DNA from: Actinomycetes bacterium | GTDB lineage: Bacteria > Actinomycetota > Acidimicrobiia > Acidimicrobiales > Palsa-688 | DNA length: 64,000 nucleotides | Reading direction: 5' to 3' | Assembly (NCBI GenBank): GCA_021828475.1 | Contig: JAJZIY010000003.1 | Span: 62,001 to 126,000 of the forward strand | Shown here: one piece after another, positions 34,168-43,156 of the stretch | Layout: each line of letters begins with the position of its first letter | Position numbering within the stretch: position 1 is the stretch's first letter | Made by a program: the position numbers and the translations under genes | Notes under the pieces: model-generated | Databases searched by the model: none | What the model was told of the DNA's origin: nothing | Seen by the model: the letters and a program-made list of their open reading frames with translations, nothing else

Positions 34168-36543
34168 ATGACGACCGACGCGCCCTACCAAGACCCACGC
34201 CTGGCTGTGGAGGAACGAGTCGGCGACCTCCTCGCCCGCATGAGCCTGGACGAGAAGCTGGCCCAGCTGGGTGCCGTCGAGTTCCCGTTGCTCATGACGG
34301 AGCACGGTTTCGATGCCGACGCCGCGCTGGCCCGGGTCCCCTTCGGCATCGGCGAGGTCACGCGAATCGGTGCAACCACCGGCCTCGAGCCCGTACAGAG
34401 CGCCGAGCTTCTCAACCGGATACAGCGCGTGCTGGTCGAGCGGACCAGGCTGGGCATACCGACCATGGTGCACGAAGAGTCGGTGGCGGGCTACTGCGCC
34501 CGCGGGGCGACGGTGTTCCCCCAGGCACTGGCCCTGGCCAGCAGCTGGGACCCGGCGCTGGTCGAGGAAGTGGCGGACCGCATCCGTGTGCAGATGTTCG
34601 CCGTGGGGGCGCGCCACGCCCTCGCGCCCGTGCTGGACATCGCCCGCGACCCGCGCTGGGGGCGCCTGGAGGAGACCTACGGAGAGGACCCCGTGCTCGC
34701 CGGGGCGCTCGGGAGCGCCTACGTACGGGGGATGCAGACGGACGACCTCACCCGGGGCGTGCTGGCCACGGGAAAGCACTTCCTCGCCCATGGGTTGTCG
34801 GAGGGTGGGCGCAACCACGCGCCCGTCCAGATCGGGCCGCGCGAGCTGCGCGAGATCTACGCCGAGCCCTTCGCCGCAGCCGTCCGCCACGCCGGCCTGG
34901 CAAGCGTGATGAGCTCCTACAGCTGCGTCGACGGCCTTCCGGGCAGCGGTTCACGCGAAATCCTCACGACGCTGCTGCGGGACGAGCTCGGCTTCGTGGG
35001 GCTGGTGGTCGCCGACTACTTCTCCGTGAGCCTGCTCATGCGTTACCACAGGGTCGCAGCCGACCGCTCCGAGGCCGCAGTGAAGGCACTGACAGCCGGC
35101 CTCGACCTCGAACTGCCCGCGCTGGACTGTTTCGGCGAGCCGCTCCGGGAGGCGGTGATGACGGGCAGGGCCCCGGTCGAGGCCGTCGACGGCGCTGTGC
35201 GCCGGGTGCTCACCGCCAAGATGCGCCTCGGCCTTTTCGAATCGCCCTACGTCGACACAGGCCGCGTCAGGCCCGTCTTCGACGACCCCACGAGCGCCGC
35301 CCTGGCCAGGCGGGCCGCCACCAGGGCCGTGGTGCTGCTGGCCAACGACGGCCTGCTCCCCCTGACGCGAGCCCTGTCGAAGGTGGCTGTCATCGGGCCC
35401 GCCGCCGACGACCGCCGCCTGCTCCAGGGTGACTACCATTACCCGGCACACCTCGATGCCTCGTTCGAGCACGGCGACGTGCCCGAGGACTTCACGCTGC
35501 CGAGCGGCACAGGTGCCCTTCGGCCCGGCGCGTACTACACGGACCACGTGACCCTGCTCGCCGGCTTGCGCGCCGCGCTGGCGCCCGAGGTCGAACTGCT
35601 GCACGAGAAGGGCTGCGAGGTTGTCGGCAACGACAGCACCGGCATAGCGTCGGCGCGAGCCGCCGCAGCTGCCGCCGACGTGGCCATAGTCGCCGTCGGT
35701 GGCCGCTCCGGGCTCGGCGACGCGTCCACTGTCGGCGAGGCCCGCGACGCCGCGGACCTCCGGCTCACGGGCCTCCAGGAGCAACTCGTGGAGGCAGTCA
35801 CCTCCACCGGCACGCCGACGGTCCTGATCGTGATGAGCGGCAGGGCACACGTCCTCACCGGTCTCCTCCACCGGGTGCAGGCGCTCGTCGTGGCCTGGCC
35901 ATTGGGTGAGCAGGGCGGCAACGCCCTGGCCGACGTGCTCCTCGGGCGCGCCGAGCCGACCGGCAGGCTGGCGGTGACCCTGCCCCGCTCGGTGGGGCAG
36001 GTGCCGCTCTACCACAGCCACCGCTCCGGCGGGTCACGCTCGGTGTTCTACGACGACTACACCGACTGCCCGCACACGCCCCTCTTCGCCTTCGGCCACG
36101 GGCTCGGCTACACGACGTTCGCGTACAGCGACATCGTCGCTGAGGGCACCGACACGCTCACGCCTGTGACCGTCGCCGTGACAGTGTCCAACACCGGCCA
36201 GCGCGACGGCGAGGAGGTCGTACAGCTCTACGTGGCTGATCTGGTGGCCTCGGTCGCCCGCCCGGAGGCCATGTTGATCGGCTTCACACGGGTGAGCCTC
36301 CCGAGAGGAGGGTCGGCCCGCGTCACCTTCACCGTGCACCCGAGCCGTCTCGCCTTCTACGACGAAGCCATGAACTTCGTCGTAGAGCCCGGGCGTTTCC
36401 GCTTCGCCGTAGGCTCGTCAGCAGGCGACATCCGCCAGCGGGCGGAGGTGGAGCTGGCCGGAGCAGCCGCCCCCTACCTGCAGCGCGCGATCGTGCCGGT
36501 CAGCACCGAGGTCTCGGTCAAGGACCTGCCGGTCCCGGCATGA
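34168..36543 (+). CDS. glycoside hydrolase family 3 (beta-glucosidase/xylosidase type)
   Basis: 791 residues. The GH3 layout is complete: N-terminal TIM barrel, an alpha/beta sandwich, and a C-terminal fibronectin-III-like domain (about 665-760, VTVAVTVSNTGQRDGEEVVQLYV). Motifs: MSLDEKLAQLG, APVLDIARDPRWGRLEETYGEDP, ATGKHFLAHG, and GLVVADYFS, where Asp283 matches the retaining nucleophile. There is no signal peptide, so it acts in the cytoplasm on imported oligosaccharides. GH3 enzymes remove beta-linked glucose, xylose, N-acetylglucosamine or arabinofuranose; the substrate here cannot be decided. The GH95 gene starts within its stop codon (ATGA). Confidence 0.92.
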   Translation: MTTDAPYQDPRLAVEERVGDLLARMSLDEKLAQLGAVEFPLLMTEHGFDADAALARVPFGIGEVTRIGATTGLEPVQSAELLNRIQRVLVERTRLGIPTMVHEESVAGYCARGATVFPQALALASSWDPALVEEVADRIRVQMFAVGARHALAPVLDIARDPRWGRLEETYGEDPVLAGALGSAYVRGMQTDDLTRGVLATGKHFLAHGLSEGGRNHAPVQIGPRELREIYAEPFAAAVRHAGLASVMSSYSCVDGLPGSGSREILTTLLRDELGFVGLVVADYFSVSLLMRYHRVAADRSEAAVKALTAGLDLELPALDCFGEPLREAVMTGRAPVEAVDGAVRRVLTAKMRLGLFESPYVDTGRVRPVFDDPTSAALARRAATRAVVLLANDGLLPLTRALSKVAVIGPAADDRRLLQGDYHYPAHLDASFEHGDVPEDFTLPSGTGALRPGAYYTDHVTLLAGLRAALAPEVELLHEKGCEVVGNDSTGIASARAAAAAADVAIVAVGGRSGLGDASTVGEARDAADLRLTGLQEQLVEAVTSTGTPTVLIVMSGRAHVLTGLLHRVQALVVAWPLGEQGGNALADVLLGRAEPTGRLAVTLPRSVGQVPLYHSHRSGGSRSVFYDDYTDCPHTPLFAFGHGLGYTTFAYSDIVAEGTDTLTPVTVAVTVSNTGQRDGEEVVQLYVADLVASVARPEAMLIGFTRVSLPRGGSARVTFTVHPSRLAFYDEAMNFVVEPGRFRFAVGSSAGDIRQRAEVELAGAAAPYLQRAIVPVSTEVSVKDLPVPA

Positions 36544-38939
36544 GCTCAGCCCAGCCGGCGAGGGAGACGCTGCTGTGGTACGAGGCACCCGCCCGAGAAT
36601 GGCTCGAGGCTCTTGCGCTGGGCAACGGCTCCCTCGGCGCCATGGTCTGGGGGGGCACTCAGCGCGAGCGGGTTGACCTCAACCTCGACACCTTCTGGTC
36701 CGGGCACCCTCGCCGGCACCGCGCCCGACCCCCCGCCGGGCTGCTGGAGGCCATCCGCGAAGCGGTGCTCGAACGACGCGCCTACCACGAGGCCGACGAG
36801 CTGGCCAAGGGCCTGCAGGGCCCTTTCAACGAGGCGTACCAACCGCTCGGGTGGCTGAGCATCGAGCTCGCCGACGTGGCGGTGGCCGGCAACTACACAC
36901 GGAACCTCGACCTCGGGGAGGGCATCGCCCATTGCGAGTACGACCTGGAGGGGACCACCCGCCGACGGGAGGCGTTCGTGTCCGCCCCGGACAACCTGTT
37001 CGCCATGAGACTGACCTCAGGTGACGGAGCTGCACTCGATCTTCGCCTCACCCTGGGCAGCCCGCACCCGACGGCCAGCACGTCCGCCGAGGATGGCTGG
37101 GTGTGGATGGAGGGCCGCGCGCCCGAGCACGTCGTGCCGCACTACTGGCCCGGCGAACCTGCCGTCGCCTATTCAGAGGGCACGGGGATGCGGTTCGCGG
37201 TGGCCGTCGCCGTCATCGCTGAAGGGGGCACGCTGGAGACCTGCCCGTCGGGATGGCTGTGCGTACAGGGCGCGTCGGCCGTCACGGCCCTTGTGTCTGC
37301 TGCATGCGGCTACGTGCACTACGACGCTCCCCTCCTGGAGGACGCCGCCAGCCTTCGCCGGACGTGCCGGGACCGGCTCGAGGCGGTCCTCACCGCTCCC
37401 TACGGCGATCTGCGCGACCGCCACGTCAGCGACCACCGCAGACTGTTCGACCGCTGCGTCCTCGAGCTCGGGACCTCCCCGCCACCGCCGGTCCCTACCG
37501 ACGAACGCCTGAGACGCCACCGGAGCGGCCAGGCGGACGACGGCCTGTGCGCGCTCCTGTTGCACTACGGCCGGTACCTGCTGATGGCCAGCTCGCGGCC
37601 GGGGGGCGAAGCGTCGAACCTCCAGGGCATATGGAACGACCAGGTACGACCACCATGGAGCTGCAACTGGACGGCCAATGTCAACGTGGAGATGAACTAC
37701 TGGCCGGCCGAGGGGGCGAACCTGGCCGAGTGCCACGAACCCCTCCTCGAACTGATCTCCGACCTGGCCGACGCCGGTCGGGCGACGGCCGCCGACCTGT
37801 ACGGGTGCAGCGGCTGGTGCGCGCACCACAACGTGGACGTCTGGAGGTCGACATGGGCGACAGGCGAGGGCACTGCCCACCCGTACTGGGTCAACTGGCA
37901 GATGGGCGCTGCGTGGCTCTGCCAGCACCTCTGGGACCACTACAGCTTCTCACCGGACAGGCAGTACCTGGAGCGGGTGTACCCCGTCATGAAGGGTGCC
38001 GCCGAGTTCCTCCTCCAACACCTGGTCAGGGATGCGTCCGGGTCGCTGGTCACCTGCCCCTCCACCTCACCCGAGAACAGCTTCCTCTGCGCCGACGGCG
38101 AGCCGGCATGCGTCAGTGCCGGGAGCACTCTGGACATGTGGCTGAGCAGGCAGCTGTTCGCCCACTGCATGGCCGCCGCCGAGACGCTCGGCCGCGACGC
38201 CGGCCTAAGAGCGGCGTGGGGGGCTGCGATGCGCCAATTGCGCGCCCCACAGGCCGGCGCCGGTGGGCGCCTGCAGGAGTGGTGGGAGGACTTCGGGGAG
38301 CCCGAGCCCGGGCACAGGCACCTCTCCCACTTGTACGGGCTGTTTCCCGGCAGCGAGATCTCGGTCCTGCGCACGCCGGAACTTGCCGCAGCAGCGAGGG
38401 CGTCGCTCGAGCACCGGCTGGCCAACGGCGGAGGGAGCGAAGGATGGAGCCGGGCCTGGGTTGCGTCGTTGTGGGCGAGGTTGCGCGACGGGCACGCCGC
38501 GCTCCAACACCTGCGCCGCTTGCTCGACTGCTCGGTTGCCGACAATCTCTTCTGCTCCCCTGAGCCCGGGCTGTTCCAGGTCGACGGAAACCTGGGTGCT
38601 GCGGCGGCGATCGTCGAGATGCTGGTCCAGAGCCACGAGCTCGAGCTCGACCTGCTTCCGGCACTCCCGCCGGAGTGGCAGGACGGGTCGGTCAGGGGCC
38701 TGCGCGCCCGGGGCGGGTTGACGGTCGACATCGCTTGGGAGGGTGGCACGGTCCTGCGGGCGACCATCGACATCCCGACCTCGCGTGCTCTCACGCTGCG
38801 TTGCGCGAATGCCGTCCGCCTACGCCTGGAGAGCGGGCCAGCCGGGGCGACCGGGCGCCTGACCCCTGGCAGCAGGCAGGACCTCGTACGCCTGGAGGCC
38901 CCAGGACCGGGCCTCTACGTCCTGGCACGCGGTCGCTAG
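36540..38939 (+). CDS. glycoside hydrolase family 95 (alpha-L-fucosidase/galactosidase type)
   Basis: 799 residues, ATGA-coupled to the GH3 gene. An N-terminal beta-sandwich starts with WLEALALGNGSLGAMVWGG and NLDTFWSG. An (alpha/alpha)6 barrel carries SNLQGIWNDQ and NWTANVNVEMNYW; the Asn380/Asn382 pair corresponds to the Asn residues implicated in water activation in characterised members. LQEWWEDFGEPE holds a candidate acid Glu, followed by HRHLSHLYGLFPG. Known GH95 enzymes remove alpha-1,2-fucose or the related L-galactose by inversion. No signal peptide is present, so the substrate must be imported. The FucU-type mutarotase 6 kb away would fit released L-fucose or galactose. Confidence 0.92.
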   Translation: MSSAQPARETLLWYEAPAREWLEALALGNGSLGAMVWGGTQRERVDLNLDTFWSGHPRRHRARPPAGLLEAIREAVLERRAYHEADELAKGLQGPFNEAYQPLGWLSIELADVAVAGNYTRNLDLGEGIAHCEYDLEGTTRRREAFVSAPDNLFAMRLTSGDGAALDLRLTLGSPHPTASTSAEDGWVWMEGRAPEHVVPHYWPGEPAVAYSEGTGMRFAVAVAVIAEGGTLETCPSGWLCVQGASAVTALVSAACGYVHYDAPLLEDAASLRRTCRDRLEAVLTAPYGDLRDRHVSDHRRLFDRCVLELGTSPPPPVPTDERLRRHRSGQADDGLCALLLHYGRYLLMASSRPGGEASNLQGIWNDQVRPPWSCNWTANVNVEMNYWPAEGANLAECHEPLLELISDLADAGRATAADLYGCSGWCAHHNVDVWRSTWATGEGTAHPYWVNWQMGAAWLCQHLWDHYSFSPDRQYLERVYPVMKGAAEFLLQHLVRDASGSLVTCPSTSPENSFLCADGEPACVSAGSTLDMWLSRQLFAHCMAAAETLGRDAGLRAAWGAAMRQLRAPQAGAGGRLQEWWEDFGEPEPGHRHLSHLYGLFPGSEISVLRTPELAAAARASLEHRLANGGGSEGWSRAWVASLWARLRDGHAALQHLRRLLDCSVADNLFCSPEPGLFQVDGNLGAAAAIVEMLVQSHELELDLLPALPPEWQDGSVRGLRARGGLTVDIAWEGGTVLRATIDIPTSRALTLRCANAVRLRLESGPAGATGRLTPGSRQDLVRLEAPGPGLYVLARGR

Positions 38940-38957
38940 CCCGCGCGACCGGCATCA

Positions 38958-38972
38958 TCGCCCGGCGGGCGA
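38958..38972. terminator. short bidirectional hairpin between convergent operons
   Basis: TCGCCC (38958-38963) pairs with GGGCGA (38967-38972) over a 3-nt loop, in the 76-bp gap between the convergent GH95 and GH36 genes. Terminator function is plausible from its position but the stem is short. Confidence 0.4.
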
Positions 38973-39015
38973 CGACGCCCAGAGCACGTCCGGCGGCCCG
39001 TCACGGCCCTCCAGC

Positions 39016-41220
39016 TCACGCCGGCCCGCCCCGGGGCCCGCCCACGCGCAGCAGGCACGCCATCGGGGCCCGGGGGAGCGTGACCTGCAAACCGGCGTCC
39101 ATGGTGCGCAGCCCCGTCTCCTCGACACTGCTTGCGTAGAGCACCTCGACAGTGGAACGGGCCGACGGCAGGGCCAGGGGGAGGGTGACGCTGTCGACTT
39201 CGACCGACGACCCGGTCACGTCCCCGGCCCGGCGCCACACGAGCACGTAACTGGACACCGGCCCCCGCATGCCCAGCGAGACCCAGGTGTCCTCCCAGCG
39301 CGGCAGGCCCATCGGCCAGAACGGCACCGACTCGGCCAGATCCGTGCGCAACCGCTTGTAGACGTCGAGCGCCTCGGCGACTGTGCGCCTCTCGTCCGGG
39401 GCCATCGCGTCCAGGTGCCCCGAAAGGTGGACACGGCCGAGCATGGCACTGCACATGGTGAAGCCGATCAGGTCACGGGACCAACCGGGCTGAGGGTAGG
39501 CCCAAACCCCTGCCTGCTCCGGCAGCATCGCCAACGGTGCCGCGGCGGCCACCGGCGGGTACAGGAGAGGGTTTTGCTGGTCACTGGTGGACTGCACCTG
39601 CAAACGGGACAGGAAGGCCCAGTCCGTGCGCAGGCCACCGGACGAGCAGTGCTCGAGGGTCAGCCCCGGGTACCGTTGGAGCACCCCGTCCAACCAGGCC
39701 AGTACCGCCCGGTTGTGCTCGAGCATCCCCGCTCCCGCGTGGAGGCCGTCCCTGTCCGTCCCCGGGGCGATGTCGATGTTGTAGTCCAGTTTGAGGTACC
39801 CGACGCCCAGTGTCCCGACCACGAAGTCGACCACGCCGTCCAGGTGGGCGCGGGCGGCAGGGTGCGTCATGTCGAGCTGGTGCCTTCCCGTCTCGACCAC
39901 CCGCTCACCGTCGCGCGTGAAGAAGGCCTCCGGCGGCAGCTGGCGGGCGATGGGACTGCGGACCCCCACGACCTCGGGCTCCAGCCACAGCCCGGGGACC
40001 ATGCCCCGGCTACGGATACGGTCGAGGACCTCGGTTATGCCGTTGGGGAACCGGCTGTGCGACGGCGACCAACTGCCGACCCCGTCCCACCAGAGCTCTC
40101 CACGCTCCGCGTACCAGCCGGCGTCGATGCAGAAGTACTCGGCCCCGACCTCGGCGGCGGCGTCAACCAGCGGGAGGAGAGCCTCGGTGGTCGGTTCACC
40201 CATGAGCGTGTTCATGTAGTCGTTGAAGATGACCGGGAGCCGCTCGTGGTCGGGGTGGGGGCGCGATATGGCGCGCCTGTACGCTGTCAGCGCCGCCACA
40301 GCGCCCTCGAGGCCACCAGCGGAGAAGGCAGCGCCCACCGGGACCGTCTCGAACACGTCCCCCGGCGCCAGCCGCCCTGACCACTGGTGCTCGACGCTCG
40401 TCGGGCCGAGGGCCGAAAGGTACGAAGCGCCGGTGCCTTTACCGGTGTGCTCGCCGACCTGCCAGTGCCAGGGACCGTTGTGCTCCACCTGCCACGCCAG
40501 TGCGTAGCCGCTGTGGCGGTTGACCACGGCGCCCATGGGCAGGTAGGTGCCGCTCGACCAGGTGCCCGCGCCGGTGAGAGCGAACCTGGCACGCGACCGC
40601 GACTGGTGGGCGGCACGGTCCAGGTAGGGCAGGGCGTCGCGGAAGGGCCGCCGCTGCCAGCGCCCCTCGGAGAGCCAGTCGTTCTCAGCCCAGAGCAGGT
40701 CCACGTCCGCAAGCTCCCCGTCGGGGCCGGCCAGGCCCCCGACCAGCAGCGAGCTCACGGAATGCACGGTCAGGAGCCGGCTGCCCTTGTTGGCGAGGCC
40801 AACCCGAGCCCGCAACGCCCCCACGTCGCCCAGGATCTCGTAGGAGACCGTTGCCTCCAGCCCTGTCTCCTCGTCGACCAGCACCACCGACAGCTCGTGC
40901 CAGGCTCCGGCGTCACGATGGCGGTGCCCGGCGTAGACCATGCGGTGCCCGACGACCGACTCGCAGTAGCGCCGACCGGACCACTTCGAGCCCGTGCCCG
41001 CCAGGACCACGTCGACGAGCGGCAGGCCCGTGACGCTCTCGTCGTCGCCATGGCCCACCGCGTGCCCGGTGGCCGGGCCGGCGGGCGCCGAAGACGGGGG
41101 CCCGAGGTAGGTGAGCATGGGCACGCCTGCGGAGTCGAGCTCGACCGACAACTGCAGCGCGCCGTCGCGCCACCCCAGGTCCGCCGTCGTCCCGCCCGGG
41201 TCGCTACTTGCCTGTGACAT
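39016..41220 (-). CDS. alpha-galactosidase, glycoside hydrolase family 36
   Basis: 734 residues from ATG 41220, the normal length of GH36 melibiase/raffinase-type enzymes. An N-terminal beta-supersandwich precedes a TIM barrel containing FCIDAGWYAERGELWWDGVG and PGLWLEPEVVG. The catalytic nucleophile is Asp479 in YLKLDYN and the acid/base is Asp547 in STSDQQNP. It hydrolyses terminal alpha-linked galactose, releasing free galactose. No signal peptide, so it is cytoplasmic and acts on substrate imported by the upstream ABC system, from which it is separated by only 13 bp. Free galactose is the proposed input of the nearby dehydrogenase/kinase genes. Confidence 0.95.
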   Translation of the reverse strand: MSQASSDPGGTTADLGWRDGALQLSVELDSAGVPMLTYLGPPSSAPAGPATGHAVGHGDDESVTGLPLVDVVLAGTGSKWSGRRYCESVVGHRMVYAGHRHRDAGAWHELSVVLVDEETGLEATVSYEILGDVGALRARVGLANKGSRLLTVHSVSSLLVGGLAGPDGELADVDLLWAENDWLSEGRWQRRPFRDALPYLDRAAHQSRSRARFALTGAGTWSSGTYLPMGAVVNRHSGYALAWQVEHNGPWHWQVGEHTGKGTGASYLSALGPTSVEHQWSGRLAPGDVFETVPVGAAFSAGGLEGAVAALTAYRRAISRPHPDHERLPVIFNDYMNTLMGEPTTEALLPLVDAAAEVGAEYFCIDAGWYAERGELWWDGVGSWSPSHSRFPNGITEVLDRIRSRGMVPGLWLEPEVVGVRSPIARQLPPEAFFTRDGERVVETGRHQLDMTHPAARAHLDGVVDFVVGTLGVGYLKLDYNIDIAPGTDRDGLHAGAGMLEHNRAVLAWLDGVLQRYPGLTLEHCSSGGLRTDWAFLSRLQVQSTSDQQNPLLYPPVAAAAPLAMLPEQAGVWAYPQPGWSRDLIGFTMCSAMLGRVHLSGHLDAMAPDERRTVAEALDVYKRLRTDLAESVPFWPMGLPRWEDTWVSLGMRGPVSSYVLVWRRAGDVTGSSVEVDSVTLPLALPSARSTVEVLYASSVEETGLRTMDAGLQVTLPRAPMACLLRVGGPRGGPA

Positions 41221-41233
41221 GCCTAGCCTCCTG

Positions 41234-42205
41234 TCAGCCCTTGGTGGCCCCCGCCAGCATCCCGGTTACCAGCGCCCGTTGCGCGAAGAGGAAGACCAGG
41301 AACACCGGAGCGATGGCCACCAGGGTGGCCATGGCGAGCTCGGGCCGCAGCACGGGGCTCTGCGCTCCGGCCACCGGGTTGAACGCAGACGTGGACGACA
41401 CCAGGTACTCCAAGCCCACAGGTAGAGGGTACTGGCGGTCGTTGTAGAACATGACGTAGGGCAGGAAGAAGTTGGTCCAGTTGGCCACGAAGGCAAAGAA
41501 GCCGACAAGGGCCACGATGGGCCTGGCCAGCGGTAGCGCGACCCGGCGGAAGACGTCCCACTCCGTTGCGCCGTCGACCCGGGCTGCCGCCAGCAGCTCC
41601 TTGGGGATGCTCGAGGAGAAGAAGATGTAGCAGAGGTAGACCCCGAAGGGGAAGAAGCCGAATGGCAGGACCACGGACCAGGCGGTGCCAAGCAGGTGGA
41701 ACAGGTTCATCTCGAGGAAGAGGGGGAGGACGAGGGCGCTGGGGGGCATGATCATCACGATCAGCGTGACGCTGAGGAGGACCCTACGCCCGATGAACTG
41801 GGTCAGGGCCAGCCCGTAGCCGGCCGGGATGGCACAGGCCAGCGCAAGCACCAGGCCCCCTACCGAGTAGACGGCGGAGTTGCCCAGCCAGGTCAGCAGC
41901 TCGTGACCCTGGAAGCCGTAGATGGCGTCCCAGGTCCGTACGAATGTCCCCAGGGAGCCGAAGGCCATGGGGCTTTGGTACACCAGCTGGTGGTCGCTCT
42001 TCGTGGGCGCCAGGAGCACCCAGAGCACGGGAACGATGAAGAACGCCGTGAAAGCGAGCATCACCACCCACCACGCCAAACGCAGCACCGTGCTGCGCCG
42101 GAGCGAAGGCCGGCCCGCCCGGGGCCGGACCGGCGGATCTGCAGCCGCTACCGGCCTCGGGGCCGTGCTGGGGTGCCCTGTCGTGGCTTGGACCATGTCC
42201 GGCAC
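41234..42205 (-). CDS. sugar ABC transporter permease, MalG-type (operon B)
   Basis: 323 residues from GTG 42205, directly abutting the stop of the upstream permease (an ATG at 42196 is the alternative). A Pro/Arg-rich N-terminus precedes six membrane helices. The EAA loop reads KELLAAARVDGATEWDVFRR with VALPLARP after it. It pairs with the MalF-type protein encoded just upstream to form an importer, with the alpha-galactosidase gene downstream. As in operon A, no ATPase subunit is encoded with it. Confidence 0.92.
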   Translation of the reverse strand: MPDMVQATTGHPSTAPRPVAAADPPVRPRAGRPSLRRSTVLRLAWWVVMLAFTAFFIVPVLWVLLAPTKSDHQLVYQSPMAFGSLGTFVRTWDAIYGFQGHELLTWLGNSAVYSVGGLVLALACAIPAGYGLALTQFIGRRVLLSVTLIVMIMPPSALVLPLFLEMNLFHLLGTAWSVVLPFGFFPFGVYLCYIFFSSSIPKELLAAARVDGATEWDVFRRVALPLARPIVALVGFFAFVANWTNFFLPYVMFYNDRQYPLPVGLEYLVSSTSAFNPVAGAQSPVLRPELAMATLVAIAPVFLVFLFAQRALVTGMLAGATKG

Positions 42206-43129
42206 CTACTCGATCTCGAAGAGCTTCGAACGGAACACGAGCAGGCCGGCGACCAGCGCGCACACTATCAGCAGGTCGACGGAGATAGCGGCGGCATAGT
42301 TGAAGTTGGCCTCGGTGAAAGCTGTGTAGTACGCCAGCTGGTTGGGCGACCAGAACTGGCTGACCTCCCCGAAGCTGGCGGTGCTCACCAGCGTGGGCTC
42401 GACGAAGAGCTGGGTGCCCGCAGCGAACGCCAGGATCACCATGTACACGACCCACTTCCGGATCAGTGGCAGCTTGACGCGCAGGGCAACCTGTACGGCG
42501 TTGGCGCCGTCTATACGAGCCGACTCCAGCACCTCGTCGGAGATGTTGTTGAGGGCGCCGTTCATAACGACTATCCAGCCTCCTGCCCCGGTCCAGAAGG
42601 CGATCATGGCGAAGATGAAGGGCAGATGACCCGGTTCCACCACCTGAGGGAGGCTCGAGAGGTGGAAGAGAGACTCGACCGGGTGCCAAGGGCTGATGGG
42701 GGGGTCCAGCATGAACAACCACACCAGGACGCTGGCGGAGCCGGCCAGCGCCCCGGGGATGTAGAAGAGGAAGCGGAAAACCGGCACCAACTTCTTGATC
42801 CCGCCGTGCAGGAGCAGGGCTAGGAGCAGCACCAAGACGACCAGCACGACGAGCCACACCAGCAGGTAGACGGCGATGTGCTCCAACGCCGGCACGAAGC
42901 GGTAGTCGTGAGCCGTCGCCAAGAAATTGTGGAGCCCGGCCCATTTGGATCCGGGCCGGGTGAGCGACAGGTAAAGGGCATAGGCAGTTGGTGCCACCCC
43001 GAACAGGACAAGGAGCACCACGTACAGGCTGACGAAGAGGTAGCCCGCACGTCTCCGCCCCCCGGCCAGCCCGCTCCCGGGACGGCGCAAGGCTCGTCCC
43101 GGGGCGGGCAGGCTGGTGGTTACGGTCAC
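42206..43129 (-). CDS. sugar ABC transporter permease, MalF-type (operon B)
   Basis: 307 residues from GTG 43129. Six membrane helices are visible, starting with GYLFVSLYVVLLVLFGVAPT. The EAA loop is EVLESARIDGANAVQVALR followed by VKLPLIRK. It stands between the binding-protein gene and the MalG-type gene in an operon ending in alpha-galactosidase, so the cargo is probably an alpha-galactoside such as melibiose or raffinose-type sugars, which is an inference from the operon. Confidence 0.92.
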   Translation of the reverse strand: MTVTTSLPAPGRALRRPGSGLAGGRRRAGYLFVSLYVVLLVLFGVAPTAYALYLSLTRPGSKWAGLHNFLATAHDYRFVPALEHIAVYLLVWLVVLVVLVLLLALLLHGGIKKLVPVFRFLFYIPGALAGSASVLVWLFMLDPPISPWHPVESLFHLSSLPQVVEPGHLPFIFAMIAFWTGAGGWIVVMNGALNNISDEVLESARIDGANAVQVALRVKLPLIRKWVVYMVILAFAAGTQLFVEPTLVSTASFGEVSQFWSPNQLAYYTAFTEANFNYAAAISVDLLIVCALVAGLLVFRSKLFEIE

Positions 43130-43156
43130 GGCTGTACGACCTGGTCCTCGTGAGTA